Source: Dipteris shenzhenensis
Taxonomy: Eukaryota > Polypodiophyta > Polypodiopsida > Gleicheniales
Direction: 5' to 3' (one strand)
DNA: 64,000 nucleotides
Assembly (NCBI GenBank): GCA_047967505.1
Contig: CM106540.1
Shown: positions 21,382 through 33,537 of the stretch, piece after piece
How the letters are laid out: every line of letters begins with the position of its first letter
Position numbering within the stretch: position 1 is the first letter of the stretch
Notes under the pieces: generated by a model
Told to the model about the DNA's origin: nothing
The model's database searches: none
The model's input: only the letters and a program-made list of their open reading frames with translations
Program-made: the position numbers and the translations under genes

Positions 21382-23650
21382 ATAGAAGAGAACAAAAAGA
21401 AATACAATTATGACTATAATCAAAAGATACAAAATGAGGAAATGTTTAAAGACTTGGAACTCCAAGAAGAAGAAAGCATTAGTGCATATGATGATAGCAT
21501 ACATAAAGATGAAATTGCATATGATATTAAATTAGACATGCCTTCATTGATTAAAGCACTAAGGAATGATGGCTTAATCATACCTAGCAAGAAGCAATTG
21601 CTTCTTGACAACACTAAATACTTTAAAAGAATAATATCATTGAACAAAGAACAATGCTCATTGTTTGGTGACGTTATGTTGCATAAGAGAATATATGCAA
21701 CAGAGAAAATACATTTGTTCATTTAATAAGAGGAGCTGGTACAAGGAAAACATACCTCATGCTTCTAATCATGCAAGGATTGCTAAGGCACTATAACCAA
21801 GTGATTCACAACATAGATTTCAAGTTGCTTAAGGTTCTTATGCACTCATTAACAGGAAAAGCTTCACTACGTATCAATAGAAACATAATCTGCTCTGCTT
21901 TGCACTTACGGACACATAGTAAAGACCATACTTCACTCTCCAAAGGGAAACTGGACACGTTGTCTACACTATATCCACAAGTGCATCTAATTGTTTCGAT
22001 GAGATCTTGCTAGCTGGAAAAAGAACATTAAGTTTGCAGACCTTAGAATGTGCACGTTAACAAGGAACCATGATGATTACTTCGAGAATGTTAATGTTAT
22101 TACTTGTGGTGACTTTTACCAAGCAAAGCCCATAAAAGACTCTTGGGTTTTTAAAATAGATAATAACAAGTTGGAAAGCATCGCTAACACATACCAGCAC
22201 ACAAAACCCAAGTGCTATGAACTCAAATCCACAGGAGACAAAGCGATGACACCTTCATCAATGCTTTGAACTTGTTCAAAAATTGCACGCACACACCTAA
22301 ACACATTCATTACATAAACAACATGTGCTTGCATCCTACACCACATGATCATACATTCCCACACCTGTACTACACAAACTCTCAATTAAATGCATACTAC
22401 AAATATTACCAGGAAAGAAACACATTCTTAAAGCAATACATCACTTTGTCAAAACAATTTACAATAAGGGGAGAATATTAGATGACCTGAGAAGCAGAAG
22501 TGGCCTACATACTACCATTGAAATAAAGGAAGGCATGCTTGTGGAGCTATGCCCAAGAAACACCAACCAACATGACATATTAGTCAATGGTGCAAATGGA
22601 ATATTCATGACAATGTCAACTCGCATGGGAAGAGACATAGCATCCCTATGAAAGAAAGTGGAGTAAAAAGTAGAATTGACAATATGAACGCTTTCCAACT
22701 ACATATCAAAACCGAATCTTTAGAATTACAAAAGAAGTTCAAATAGGACCATAAAAAACAATCATCCTTACTCGTGAACAATTCCCTTTTCGATTGGTAG
22801 CCACAAGAACAATCCATAAAGCCCAAGGACTAGCATTGGAGAAGGTAGCATTTTCCCCTAAAGGAGTTCATTCCCATGGCTTGGCATACGTTGCCTTATC
22901 ATGTAAAGAAAATAGAGAACTTATACTTGTTGGAACCCCTTGAGGTTAACAACCTTGATGTGGAGAACGATGTTCAAAAAGAGATGGCACGTCTTACACA
23001 AAAAGTCCAACGGAATGCAATAGCTACAACAAAATTTAGAAAAAAGGAACTTACACGATGCTTATCCAATCACTCAGTAAAGATCACTCTCAAAATATGC
23101 AAGTGACATTAAGCAAACTACCAACCTAATGGAATAAAAAATAATTTGCTTGCAAGAAACAAGGACAAAAAACCCATCTCAATACATACCTAATATGTTT
23201 AATGTCATAGGAAATTACTCTCATCCAAGAAAATGCACTCTAACTCATAAAAGCATCAAAATAAACAACATTAATAAATACACAGAACTAGGAATAGAAC
23301 TCACGCCGATTGATATAACCACAAATAATGAAAACTTTACAATTTTCAACATATACAGAGCCTCCATCTATAAGATACAACAAATGCATATCATACCTCA
23401 CAAACACAATTGTAACAAACACTCCAACAATATTACTAGGTGACTTCAATATAGATCTGTTAAAAAACACACTTTAATCAACAAATGCACTACGAATGAT
23501 AGGACTATTTCAAAATGCACTTGCAATTACAAGAACCAACAACTACCTATAGGTCTGAGTTGGATCACATTTGGACCAACATTTTGAGTGAGGACATGCA
23601 AGCTGGTAGCTCCTATGCTTATTGAACTGATCATTTTATTGTGTACACCT
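21379..23650 (+). pseudogene. Helentron 1, C-terminal half: Pif1 helicase and APE-like endonuclease
   Basis: Helentrons (Helitron2) are rolling-circle transposons coding Rep, Pif1 helicase and an APE-type endonuclease. The frame starts TIEENKKKYNYDYN and reaches SLNKEQCSLFGDVMLHK (about 21650). A degenerate Walker A (GAGTRKT, 21733-21753) has Arg for the P-loop Gly before Lys. Then come NVITCGDFYQAKPIKDSW (22092-22145), FPHLYYTN (22350s), LVNGANGIFMTM (22585-22616), TIHKAQGLALE (22811-22843) and SHGLAYVALSC (22872-22906). Endonuclease motifs follow: CLQET (23143-23157), LLGDFNID (23437-23458), ELDHIWTN (about 23558-23580) and TDHFIVYT. Stops and frameshifts interrupt every section. The N-terminal part is missing here and appears on the minus strand at 36063-37580. 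Confidence 0.85.
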
Positions 23651-23972
23651 ACATTTAGAAAAGACACAACATAGCTTCATGGCACAAAGCAAAGCAAAGC
23701 AAAGCAGGGCCTTACTTACTGGGATTCCCACCTTGTTAAAAAGTAAATAATGCTAAAATTATTTCCCACAAAATGTTTTCGGAGATCGGTTAAGTTTATG
23801 TACTTTTGATTTAGAAATGCACACTAATTTGTGTTGAGTGAGGCCTAAGCCTCCAAAGAACTCCGCCATTTTCACCATTTTTTGAGAGTAGGAGACGATC
23901 TCACCATAATTTCAAAATTTGTCGGTGTATCCAACCACCCGAAATTGTGGGCAAATAGCCTCCGTCCAAAAG
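23651..23972. other. Junction and possible promoter region
   Basis: Contains a short (CAAAG)n run at 23692-23706. The stretch 23880-23972 precedes the ATG of the ribosomal-protein-like exon, with good start context (AAAAGATGGCC). No TATA box was recognised. Confidence 0.4.
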
Positions 23973-26900
23973 ATGGCCTTTGCAGCTACAAGAGTGCTCG
24001 AAATTGTGAAAAAGACTACGGGCGGTCTAGTCTGGAAACAATGGCCCATGAACCACACTCGCAGAGCGAATGCAAAAAAACGTGCCAGAAGGATTGCACA
24101 GGTACGGATATAGGCTGGATCTTTTCAATAAGAGCACCTTTGTGAAGCTGCTGCTTTGGTTTACTGGTAAGAATGCGATTTTTATTGGTAGAAAAAAATT
24201 GTTATATGCTTCATCCAGAGAAGGCAATATGAAGTTCTCCAGACATTGTGTGCTGTCGTCCTGTTAGGTCATTACATAGCGAAACTATAGAACAAACAGG
24301 TGAAGCGTGGAAAGGACGTGGCGATTTTTTGAAAGAAATGAGGAAACTAGGGCTATGGTCAGGTTGTATTGTGCTTTGTACAAGGTCTGGTGGTGTGTAT
24401 GAGTAGGAGTGATGTCCAAGTCGTCAGGGGCTCCATGCTAGTTTGGAGATGAGCATTGTGACGCTGTCACAAAGCACGAAGGTGAAGGGAATTTTCCTGT
24501 CAGAAAGTGTACTTCTCCATTCCTACACCAGACAATACATATGCATGGCACATAGACACATGGGTTGTGAGGGCCATGTGTGCCCTTCACCTTCGGAGTG
24601 CCGACGTTGGGCGCTGATGACGTCAGTGGGGATGTCATAGTTGCTAGTCCCTGCTATGCGTGATGAAGTTTATGGTTTTCAACCTTATGAGTGACTATCA
24701 TGAGCATTGAGATTGAAACTGCACTATATTGTGTTTTTAGAGGATGAGTTTGGGCATGTTCTTGGACTCATCTAGGTTGTTATCAATCACACAGTATGGT
24801 GCATGAAAATTAAGCTTATCAACATGCTAAGTAATGAAGAGTGTCGATTGAACTCGATTCTGATTACGCATATTATATTTCAAGGAATGGAATCTTTTGC
24901 TCAAGTTTTGAGGTTCTTCAATGCTTGAGAGAAATGGAAAGGACTATGACTAATCTACTTCATTATAACGCTTGAAAATGGCTTGCCAATGTTGAGGAGA
25001 CCACGATTGTGGCCTTTAAAATCTTATTCATTTAAGAAAATAAACTGCAATGGTAACCCTATGATGTTTGTGTGGCCTCTAAAATCTTGTTCACGTAGGC
25101 AAATGAGTTGTATGGTGATCCTATGATAGGTTCTGTGTGTTTTGTATGAAGTTTCCTACCATCTTGAAAAAATAATGATATTATTGTTGTATATTGCATT
25201 TGTTCTTTTGATAATGTCAGCATGATCAAGTCTTACACACAAGATTTGAAGATGATTTCTTTTTGAATTTTGTGCTAAAAGATAAGGTGAATTGTTATGT
25301 CAAGTTTGAAAGGTCAAAACCACAATCTACGTTTTGGGCTTTGGGGAATCAAATTCCCTTCACTCTCTCTTAAAAGCTTGGGATAGGTCTAAACCCGAAC
25401 AGTATAATATACAGAATCTAGTGGAAGTTTGTCTATCCAGATATGTGCCATGAATCCTTGTTCTCTAGACAAGTATCATGTCCACCGTGGAGATGCATAC
25501 TCCAGTAATTATTCAACTGTCATGAACAATATCTCCCTAGATATCCTAACTATCCTCACAAATTCTATGCTATGCATAGCCCTCTTGAAAATCCAAATTA
25601 AACTGTGCCTTTTAATTATGACGCGGTAGCAATGAAGCTGAGTGAAGGGCAAAGCTTGTCCTTGTAAGAGAGCACGGTTTCAAAGTTGTCCCACGAATCA
25701 GAAGGTAAATTGTTGAGAAGATGAACTCTCTTTGCTGTGCCATCTTCTCACCAAGCTGGTCAGCTGGTCAAGTAGGTCTTTAATTTGATTTAGATGGTCA
25801 TTTATTTCTCTCATCCTAACCCTGCTAAGCTGCTGCCACTTGGGCAGCAAGCAGATGCCATGTGAGCAGCACAGTAGACACCCTGTCCAATTTGTGGTGG
25901 CTGGAGACATGTAACATGGCAGTGTATATATTTGAATAGTGTCCCACAAAGGCATTGGACAGTCAAATACCTGAAGAGGTCCAGCATATGCCCATGTTTC
26001 TGCCCAAAGAAAAGGAAGAAATGGGATGCAAAGATAGAAAGGTGTATCTTTATGGCTATGATGAATATGCTAAGGTTTACCAGTTATATAATGAAGTAAT
26101 TTTGTTGAGTATGAAAGTCATGACCCTGAGTCAGACGGTTTGAAGGAGGACAAAAAGGAAACATTGGAAACTTGAAAAACTCTTAGAGACAAACTGGAAC
26201 TAACCTAGATGGCGTTTGCAGACCACGTGGAGGCGAACTTTGCATTAGTAACACATATATATTATAATCTCTAGATTGGTTGCAAACTTTAAAGAGGCTT
26301 CAAGGCAAAAGGAATGGATAGATACTATGCAGCTAAAAATAGATTTTTAAAGTCATTTTTGGTTTGTCTTTTTTGTGCATTATTATTTGTAATATGTATG
26401 ACTATTAAGTGTCCTAAGTTTTATAATACTATGTACGTTTCAAAGGGAAACCACACATATAAACTGCCTTCTTGAGTTAACACATAAGATGCTTTCCCTT
26501 TCTCCTCAAATCCTTCTACCATATAGACTCCCTCTTCTAGTACACCATTAAGAAATGCCGACTTGGCGTTCATCTAATATAGTTTCCAACCATAATGAGC
26601 AGCAGTCCTTACAATTGTCCACTTGGCAATGAAAGCAAATGTCTTATCATAATCAACACCTTCCTGTGGCTCAAAACCCTCTTGCAACCAATCTACACTT
26701 GTAATGGTCAATACTCCCATGTGACTTGTATGTTATCTTGTAGATCCGTCTGCAGGTAATGCGCTTTTTCCTTGTCACAATTCCACCGGATCTCATGTGT
26801 CATTCTTCATGATTTGGTTACACTCCACCATGTTGAAAAATTTTGTGAGGGAAAGGAGTTCTCTGCGAAAAGGGAACATCAATCTTTACTTATGAAACTT

Positions 26901-28651
26901 GAAAAGGCACATTATCACGAGATATATAAGGTCGAAGATGTGATGATTGATGAGATGCCTTGTAACAGTGGACTTCAAACCAAAGGATAGAAACAAAAGT
27001 TTGCACTGAGAGAGCAAGCTTGTGAAGTATTGGAACTACCTGCCCAAGGCTTTTGTACTAGAGGTTTGGTTAGTATTACTAACCAATCTCAGTAAACTGT
27101 AATACTCTCCAAATTTACAAAAGAATCATTATAGTTATGGATCAACCTTTGGTGTATGAAATCAAGTATGATTTGACAGTCATTTGACATGTAAGATCTG
27201 GGGCTGATGTATTATTGCCTAGGCATAGAGGTGAGGCAAAGGCCTGAAATCTCAGAGCAGGTATGCAATGGAACTTTTTTAAAAGCTTCAAGATCACATA
27301 CAGTTGTAGCTTCGATGAAGTGTGGAATATTTTTTATTAGCCTTTCTCCTTTAGTGCTAGCCTTTGAAGTCTTCCTTTCACCTCTACAACGTTGATCGAA
27401 ACTTAGTACGATGCATGGACTTCATAGTTTTCAACCTTATGGATGATTGTCATGAGCTTGGAATTGCAAAGGATGAGTTTGGCCATGTTCCTATAGTCAT
27501 CTAGATATTTATAACAACCGCTTGTCATGGTGACATGGGGTGAGGATATTCATGGATGAGCCACACCAATGAATATGTCTTGTGGAGGAGAAGGGTTGGA
27601 CCACGGGGTACATGGAGACACAAGCAAGTCTAGCACACATTACATGGCAGTTTGACAAACACTTTCAAGGGGGGCTAACTGTCGCCTATCCATGTCTCCA
27701 CCAAGAAAACACAGCATAGGGGAGGCTTGTGGCAACTTTTTTAGTGCTTCCTGCAAGGTGTTCATACATTCAAGGCTTGGTGCTTCACTTTGGTGGAAGG
27801 TTGTGCTCACCTTTGTGCATGAAGTTGTACACGTCTTTGGAGAGGTAGTCTTATACCCAGTGGTTCTAAAGCTGTGATACTAGGGGGCTCCTTATCCAGA
27901 GGGACTCTAGTTTATTTGTATTCGGGGCAGATCGTCTGAAGTTAGGAATTGCATCTTCCCCCTTCATTCATGTAAGGTAGTAGTCCAGGTGAACAGGCAG
28001 TTGTAAAGTTGTCTCCATGTTTCTTTAAGCAAAGGAATCTGTCATATTTTAAGTTATCTTTTCATATTGGGGAATGAGGTATATGCATGGATACATCTCA
28101 AGATAGAATGGTATTCCATTGACTCCCGCTGCTGAAAATGTAGAATTCACTCTTTTTCAAAGGATCACACTAAATTCAGGGCTGCCTCCTTCAAGAATGA
28201 CTCTGAATGTGTTAAATTACGAAGAATAATGCAAGTAGTTCTTTATTAGCACTGCCTCCTTAGAGAGTGCTATAGCAGAGGATTGAAACTGTTTTGTAAA
28301 CTCCATGTACTTTTCCAAAAAAAAATTTAAGTTATGGGTTTTGCATTGCAATTTAAGGAGATTATCCTTCAAAAATTGCCTCCTGATAGCCCAACACCCT
28401 TCAAAAAATGTTTTCCTTCTCTTTTGCATCCAAAAGCATTTGCTTTACCACTATACTAGGAGGCAGTGCCCACGTGCACTTGTGTACTCTTGTTTCCAGT
28501 ATGTTTTTTTGTGGTTGAATAATTATATATTCTGCATTGTGTTGATAATTCAGGTTGAGGCAGTATTGAAAGCCTGTGCTGGAGGACCACCCTGCACAAC
28601 CCCTCCAGAAGATTTAAAGAAGAGCCAAGAGCAGCAAACAGACGCCATTGG
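23973..28651 (+). CDS. Probable mitochondrial ribosomal protein mL60/MRPL31-like (two exons seen, 3' part missing)
   Basis: Exon 1 (23973-24101, 129 bp) encodes 43 residues: MAFAATRVLEIVKKTTGGLV, WKQWPMNHTRRANAKKRARR, IAQ. It ends at CAG/GTACGG. Exon 2 (28554-28651, 98 bp) follows TTGATAATTCAG and encodes VEAVLKACAGGPPCTTPPED, LKKSQEQQTDAIG; donor GG/GTGAGA. Both sides of the intron are phase 0. A GG(L)xWK..W..., R+AN.+KR.R, V(D/E)AV pattern is what I recall for the mitoribosomal protein mL60 family, a small basic component of the large subunit. Known members continue with a basic C-terminus. I did not find that third exon, perhaps because of the inversion inferred for this region. The 4,452-bp intron holds transposon debris. 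Identification is from memory of the family, not from an alignment. Confidence 0.45.
24102..28553 (+). other. 4.45-kb intron of the ribosomal-protein-like gene
   Basis: GT-AG bounded and non-coding. It contains a minus-strand copia RT scrap (26457-26745), a dispersed repeat (24663-24790 resembles 27418-27512: TTTTCAACCTTATG then GAGGATGAGTTTGG.CATGTTC) and a ~66-bp direct duplication at 25008-25140 (GTGGCCT.TAAAATCTT.TTCA). No other exon-like piece was recognised. Confidence 0.4.
26457..26745 (-). pseudogene. Copia reverse transcriptase fragment
   Basis: On the minus strand: SHGSIDHYKCRLVARGF, frameshift, then EPQEGVDYDKTFAFIAKWTI, RTAAHYGWKLY, stop, MNAKSAFLNGVLEEGVYMVE and GFEEKGKA. This is the N-terminal RT block of copia Pol (KxRLVARGxxQ, DYxxTFAPVA, DVKxAFLNG). 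The stop before MNAKSAFLNG sits where the family has Gln, consistent with CAG to TAG. Nothing else of the element was recognised nearby. Confidence 0.85.
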
Positions 28652-29592
28652 GTGAGATGAAATATAGCTGTTGCAATGCAGGATACTGTAGAACTCATTG
28701 ACATATTATTGAGGAGTGGGATACTCTACTCAATTATATGCCAAAGTTAACCTTCTTCAACCGGGACGAATACCTTTGCCACCTTTGTGCTTATGCCTGT
28801 TTCAAGGCAATAGAAAAAGCTATTTTGTCATATTCTCAGAGTTGCATTTCAATTATACAGGGTTTGGATAACTTTCTCCTAATCCACACATCCTGAACAA
28901 TCATTCTGCCCATGCTGTTAGAGATGGTCCTGGCTGTCTGTCCAATAGCAATAAAAGCATGGTAGAGTTTTATTGGAGATAATTGTGTTCTATGTTATAT
29001 TTTTTTACGCTGTATTTTTTAACTCAGCCATGATTAATATTTATTTTACAGAAATGATGTGATTTATTTAAGAGGCATCCCGTTTACCAGATTCTGTCCT
29101 TAATTCACTTATCTATGCAGGTGATAAACACCTCCTTGTTGCTTTCTTCCCAAAACTATAGTATTTCCTAAGAAAATGGGAAGGAGTGCTAAGCAAAAAA
29201 ATTAAGTACATTATGAGGGTACATAAATTTAATCATGAGAAAATATTAATATAAAAGAAAGGGTGGCTCTTGATCCTATGCATGCCTTCTGCTGCTTAGC
29301 TTTTAATTTAATGCTTCTGTCATGATTGGATTTGTGGAGTTTCTGTGTCTTTTTCTTTCTCGTAAGTTCATATACAATTACATAGTATGAGGAACAAATA
29401 TTGACATATTCCTTACGATTGATTTGTAGGTCGGATTTGCACGTGTTAGTAGGTATTGTCAGGCTCTATTTTATATTGTTTGATAGAAATTGCAATCAAA
29501 ATTCAGTTTTTCCAACGAAAAGACTTCTATTAAGTATAAAGAAGCCCCAAAAGCAATGCTCATGGCAAAAGTACATCATCAAAAACAAAATA
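28652..29592. other. Unassigned stretch after exon 2
   Basis: AT-rich. I looked for a third exon of the ribosomal-protein-like gene and found none. Short frames only. Confidence 0.4.
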
Positions 29593-29593
29593 C

Positions 29594-29740
29594 CTTGAGT
29601 GGTGCAATACCTTGTCCACCACCAAGAGCCAATAAAGCACCAAGGTTGAGGCTGAGAATGCTGCCACCTCAAACACCAAGAGCCAATAAAGCACCAAGGT
29701 TGAGGCTGAGAATGCTGCCACCTCAAACTTGTGGTGGTCT
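29594..29740 (-). other. Candidate minus-strand exon with 54-bp tandem duplication
   Basis: On the minus strand this 147-bp segment is preceded by a pyrimidine tract and CTTAG and followed by AAG/GTATTT, so it could be an exon; one frame is fully open across it. It contains an exact 54-bp tandem duplication (29621-29674 and 29675-29728). The encoded peptide is not recognisable. It may equally be chance. Confidence 0.2.
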
Positions 29741-30827
29741 CTAAGAAAAAAGGAGACCCACTCGACTTCGTGAGGAAGATAGTTCTCTTGGCAAAAGCTA
29801 TCCGAGAAAACCTTGCATGCTCACCTAAATGGCCATCAAAGTGTGTATAGTATGTGTCTAAATATAGGCAAAAGTGTGAGAAGGGTGGACTTGGAAGCCA
29901 TGAAGTGCCTTTGTGCATTTGGATCTTCATGAGTGTCATATCAAAGTGCTTGCTAAGATCTCCTAGAAAATATTCATCGAGGCATGTGGAGGTTTGTAAG
30001 AGAAGGGGGAACATTATCCAAAGAGCATGACTCACCTAAATGTCGACCCTTCTGAAACCATTACTTTGTTGAGAGTATCCCAAAATAGAATTTGTGCATC
30101 AGTATCTTCCACCTTGAAGTCACAAGTTGCAATTGTTTGCAACTCTTGGATAAAAGGATTATACACATGGCAAGCCATGGTAGTCCAATCTTTCATTCGC
30201 TTCACAAAGTCAAACAACACCCAACAATGATCCAATTCTCCTCCAGGTCTCATTTTATTTACCAAATCAACCCTTGAACTAGAACCTTGGGTAGACATTT
30301 TAAATACATGACACTTGCTGAATGAACTATGTTACAATTGTCCAGAAAACACTACACTTTGGAAATAATTATATTTATAATGTCTTTTCAAGTATAAAAT
30401 GCCATCTAGCCCATCTGACACAGATCGAGAGTTACGTCGACCCTCCTCAATCCATCTTGATAATCTATACACAGACATAAAGTTGGTCAATATTTATTGT
30501 CAATAACATAATTTAATAAACCAATGCAATAACAAATATTACGGTAATTATCTTCTTTTGTCGAGCAAAGGTTCACATTGTTTTAGCAAATCTTGTAGCT
30601 CAACATCTGACATCTTAATCCCATCCTTGCACTTTTTTAGACAATAAAGTTTCCATAATAATGTCTTGGACAATTATATTTTGTATCCCTTTAGGGCATA
30701 CAGCACCACCAGCCCTCACCATTTCAAAAACTTTGGTTTTAATGGCATCCTTTGTTCTCCTAGTCAAACCATCAGGGATGCATATTGCTACAAATATCAA
30801 TCCTACTATTTGAGCTTTGCAAATGTG
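29741..30827 (-). other. Unrecognised minus-strand open frames
   Basis: Minus-strand frames at 30298-30032 (starts MSTQGSSSRVDLVNKMRPGG, 88 codons) and 30842-30615 (75 codons, starting inside the palindrome array) have protein-like composition but match no family I know. They could be pieces of a transposon gene. No splice structure could be supported. Confidence 0.25.
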
Positions 30828-31258
30828 AAAATTAAAGGCCAATAGACCCCTTTCGTCGACGAAAAGGGTCTATTGGCCTTTAATTTTTATGAGAGCCCTT
30901 AAGAAAATTAAAGGCCAATAGACCCTTTTCGTCGAGGAAAGGGGTCTATTGGCCTTTAATTTTCATGAGAGCCCTTAAGAAAATGAAAGGCCAATAGACC
31001 CCTTTCGTCGACGAAAGGGGTCTATTGGCCTTTCATTTTCATGAGAGCCCTTAAGCCCTTAAGAAAATTAAAGGCCAATATTAATGAAAGGGGTCTATTG
31101 GCCTTTAATTTTCTTAAGGGCTTAAGGGCTCTCATGAAAATGAAAGGCCAATAGACCCCTTTCGTCGATTCGTCGACGAAAGGGGACTATTGGCCTTTCA
31201 TTTTCATTGACGAAAGGGGTCTATTGGCATTTCATTTTCATGATAGCCCTTTCGTCGA
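30828..31258. repeat. Array of 60-bp palindromes
   Basis: Unit 1 at 30828-30887 (29 of 30 pairs), unit 2 at 30904-30963 (28 of 30) and unit 3 at 30980-31039 (perfect, 30 of 30), at an exact 76-bp pitch with the 16-bp spacer (C/T)ATGAGAGCCCTTAAG. Each centre is TTTCGTCGACGAAA or close to it and each arm contains AAAGGCCAATAGACCCC. A defective unit at 31064-31112 is followed by the 24-bp spacer in exact reverse complement (31040-31063 against 31113-31136). Unit 5 at 31137-31204 has an 8-bp insert at its centre. A half unit lies at 31209-31238. Units 3 to 5 therefore also form a larger palindrome centred near 31088. Confidence 0.95.
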
Positions 31259-31299
31259 CTCTGTGTCTCTGTGGGCCTTTCATTCTCTGTCCCTCTGGC

Positions 31300-31540
31300 T
31301 TGTCGCCCTCCCTCTGCCTCCGTCCCTCCCTCCCTCCCTCCCTCCCTCCCTCCCTCGCTCCCTCTGCCTCCCTCCCTCCCTCGCTCGGCCTCCCTCCCTC
31401 CCTCACTCCCTGGCTCTGCCTCTCTCCCTCCCTCCCTCCCTCCCTCGCTCGCTCTGCCTCGCTCCCTCCCTCGCTCGCCTCCCTCCCTCGCCTTGCTCCC
31501 TCCCTCGCTAGGCCTCCCTCCCTCCCTCCCTCCCTCAGTT
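31300..31540. repeat. CCCT-rich polypyrimidine tract
   Basis: Dominated by (CCCT)n with CTCG and CTGCCT interruptions. The minus strand carries many GGGA runs, suitable for G-quadruplex or triplex formation. The open frames on both strands are artefacts. Confidence 0.9.
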
Positions 31541-31781
31541 CCGGTAGCATCGGATCGGCTTCTTGATTCTAATTGCCTTCGGCCAAACCTCAGGTAGCAG
31601 TAGAGAAGCTGTCTTTGTTCAAAGTTCAGCCCACAAACCCATCAGGTTAGTCTAGAAAGATGGATCATTATGTACCTGTTGATGAGCGAAGAAGGGAGAG
31701 AGATGGATAATAATATGTAGGGACTTTCGATGAAAAGAGGGATTACCACGCACCTCAGACAAATAATAATAGACATGCCGA

Positions 31782-31782
<1 letters not shown>

Positions 31783-31822
<40 letters not shown>
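31783..31822. repeat. (GA)n microsatellite
   Basis: About 20 GA units with one GACA interruption. Confidence 0.95.
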
Positions 31823-31825
<3 letters not shown>

Positions 31826-33537
31826 AAACTTTGCAAGCGTCTTTGGCTCAATAGCTAGGAAATTAGGCGTGGAATCGGCGGCTCGATCTGCCATGGATGG
31901 AGGGGTGTCGCTCTAGTTTCATGTGGAAGAGCAAGATGAGAGCTCTTGAATGAGAGCATCTAGAGTAGCACCCAAGGCTTTTGGATTCTTGAGGCCCATG
32001 GGAACCTATGTACGGTACAAGCTAAAATGCTGGAGCTTGAATAGACCGAGAAGTACCTACCTGGCATTGTTGCAAAGTCCCCCAAATGCTTAGCCTATTT
32101 ATCATGTCTGATTTTAGGGAGATTGATAATTTCTCGTGACAACCGGCTACCAATTCTTGGGACTCCGTCGAGCCCACTTTTATGATATTAAATGATAATT
32201 AGTGCGCTAGCACAGCGCACGCTATCCCAGTGTTTGTCTTTCCAGGTATGTGCTGCGCGCTCTTTATATCTTATCGTTAGTAATGTTATTGTTGTTACGG
32301 TAGCTGCCGGTGATTCATTATCCATGCAGTTCGTCTCTCCTCTGTTTGCATCTAAGTGTCGATCATTTTTCCGTGGACACAACTTTTACACCTCTAGATG
32401 TTTCAGAGTACGGTTGCAAGATGTGCCTAAAAACCATTGCTCCAACATCCTGAACCTCTCAGTCATGGTCCGCAACTTCACACAGCGAAGAAACCGAAGA
32501 GAAACAATCGCCCACTGCCTTCAATCTTGCCGCATTTTTTTCTCTTTCTTCCATCCATATAGCCCCTTAGATTCTGGCAACTATTAGTGAGTGTTGCTTC
32601 CAATTCATCACCAGTCTCAACAAGTTTTTAATTCTGGATATTTTGCTCCACATCCCCCCACGCCCGTTGAAGCTCAAGGCTTTATCTATTCCCAAATACG
32701 CCCTCTCCCAAATGTACCTAGTGCAACTCATTAGCCTAAGATTGCCCACGAGGGAGGTCATTTGTTCATCGAGAACCCTTCGCTTTTGATCACTCCATGA
32801 TGAGGGAAGTTCAAGGCAAAGATGAGTGTCAAGTCCCTTAAGTGTTTGTTCCATGATTCCGCTAACAAGGAGGATGAGGGGAACCCCTTGCTTTTTGCAA
32901 CTGTCGATAAAAAGGTGTGGAACGTGAAGCTATCTATTACATGTTTCCACGCAAGGGAAATGCGGAGGAAATGGGGGAGCTCAATGGCAAGAAGTGCACC
33001 TGTGTGCTTGTTTAAGTCCAAGGAAAAGCCCTGAACTCCTTCGGCCACCTAGGTGTGAGAGGCTTTGGGCAAAGTGCCAAGCCAATACCACACCTCCATC
33101 ACTCCTCTGCAACCCTACAACTCTCGCTTTGCAATCTTCCCTTTCAAAGCATGTGAACCGACCCACCCTCCACTGGTGCTCAAACGAGCAGGGCATTTGC
33201 CTTGCGTGTGGAAATAAGTCCCTACAAGATCAGAGTTTGCTCAAATGCCAAAAGAGAGGTTCTTGCTCTTTGATCTCTGCCAAATCTCTAATCGCTACAC
33301 ACCCTCATGTCCCCTAACTCTATTTGCTATAATACATTTTATTGGCACTTGATTTTAAAGAAAATATTCAGAAAATGGCAAAAGATATTCATACAATGGT
33401 ACTACAAAATTCCTGGTGGAATTGCTTATCATGAGAATTGTTAGCAGGCTCCTGTGATCTCTTATATTGGATTTTTCTAAAAGATACATAGTGTGTATAC
33501 TACAAACCCAAGGGGACTAAATGCATTGTAGATTTGA
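31823..33537. other. Stretch with no recognised gene
   Basis: Several open frames of 60-130 codons occur on both strands (32192-32587 plus; 33048-32758 and 32854-32567 minus), but none shows a domain I recognise and they overlap each other. Confidence 0.4.

Noticed and set aside
30828-31258. CRISPR array
   Set aside because: Regular 76-bp pitch and palindromic units could suggest it, but the spacers are identical, the genome is eukaryotic and no cas gene is near.
31207-31597. Proline/leucine/serine-rich ORFs and their glycine/arginine antisense
   Set aside because: Compositional artefacts of the CCCT tract, open in several frames at once.
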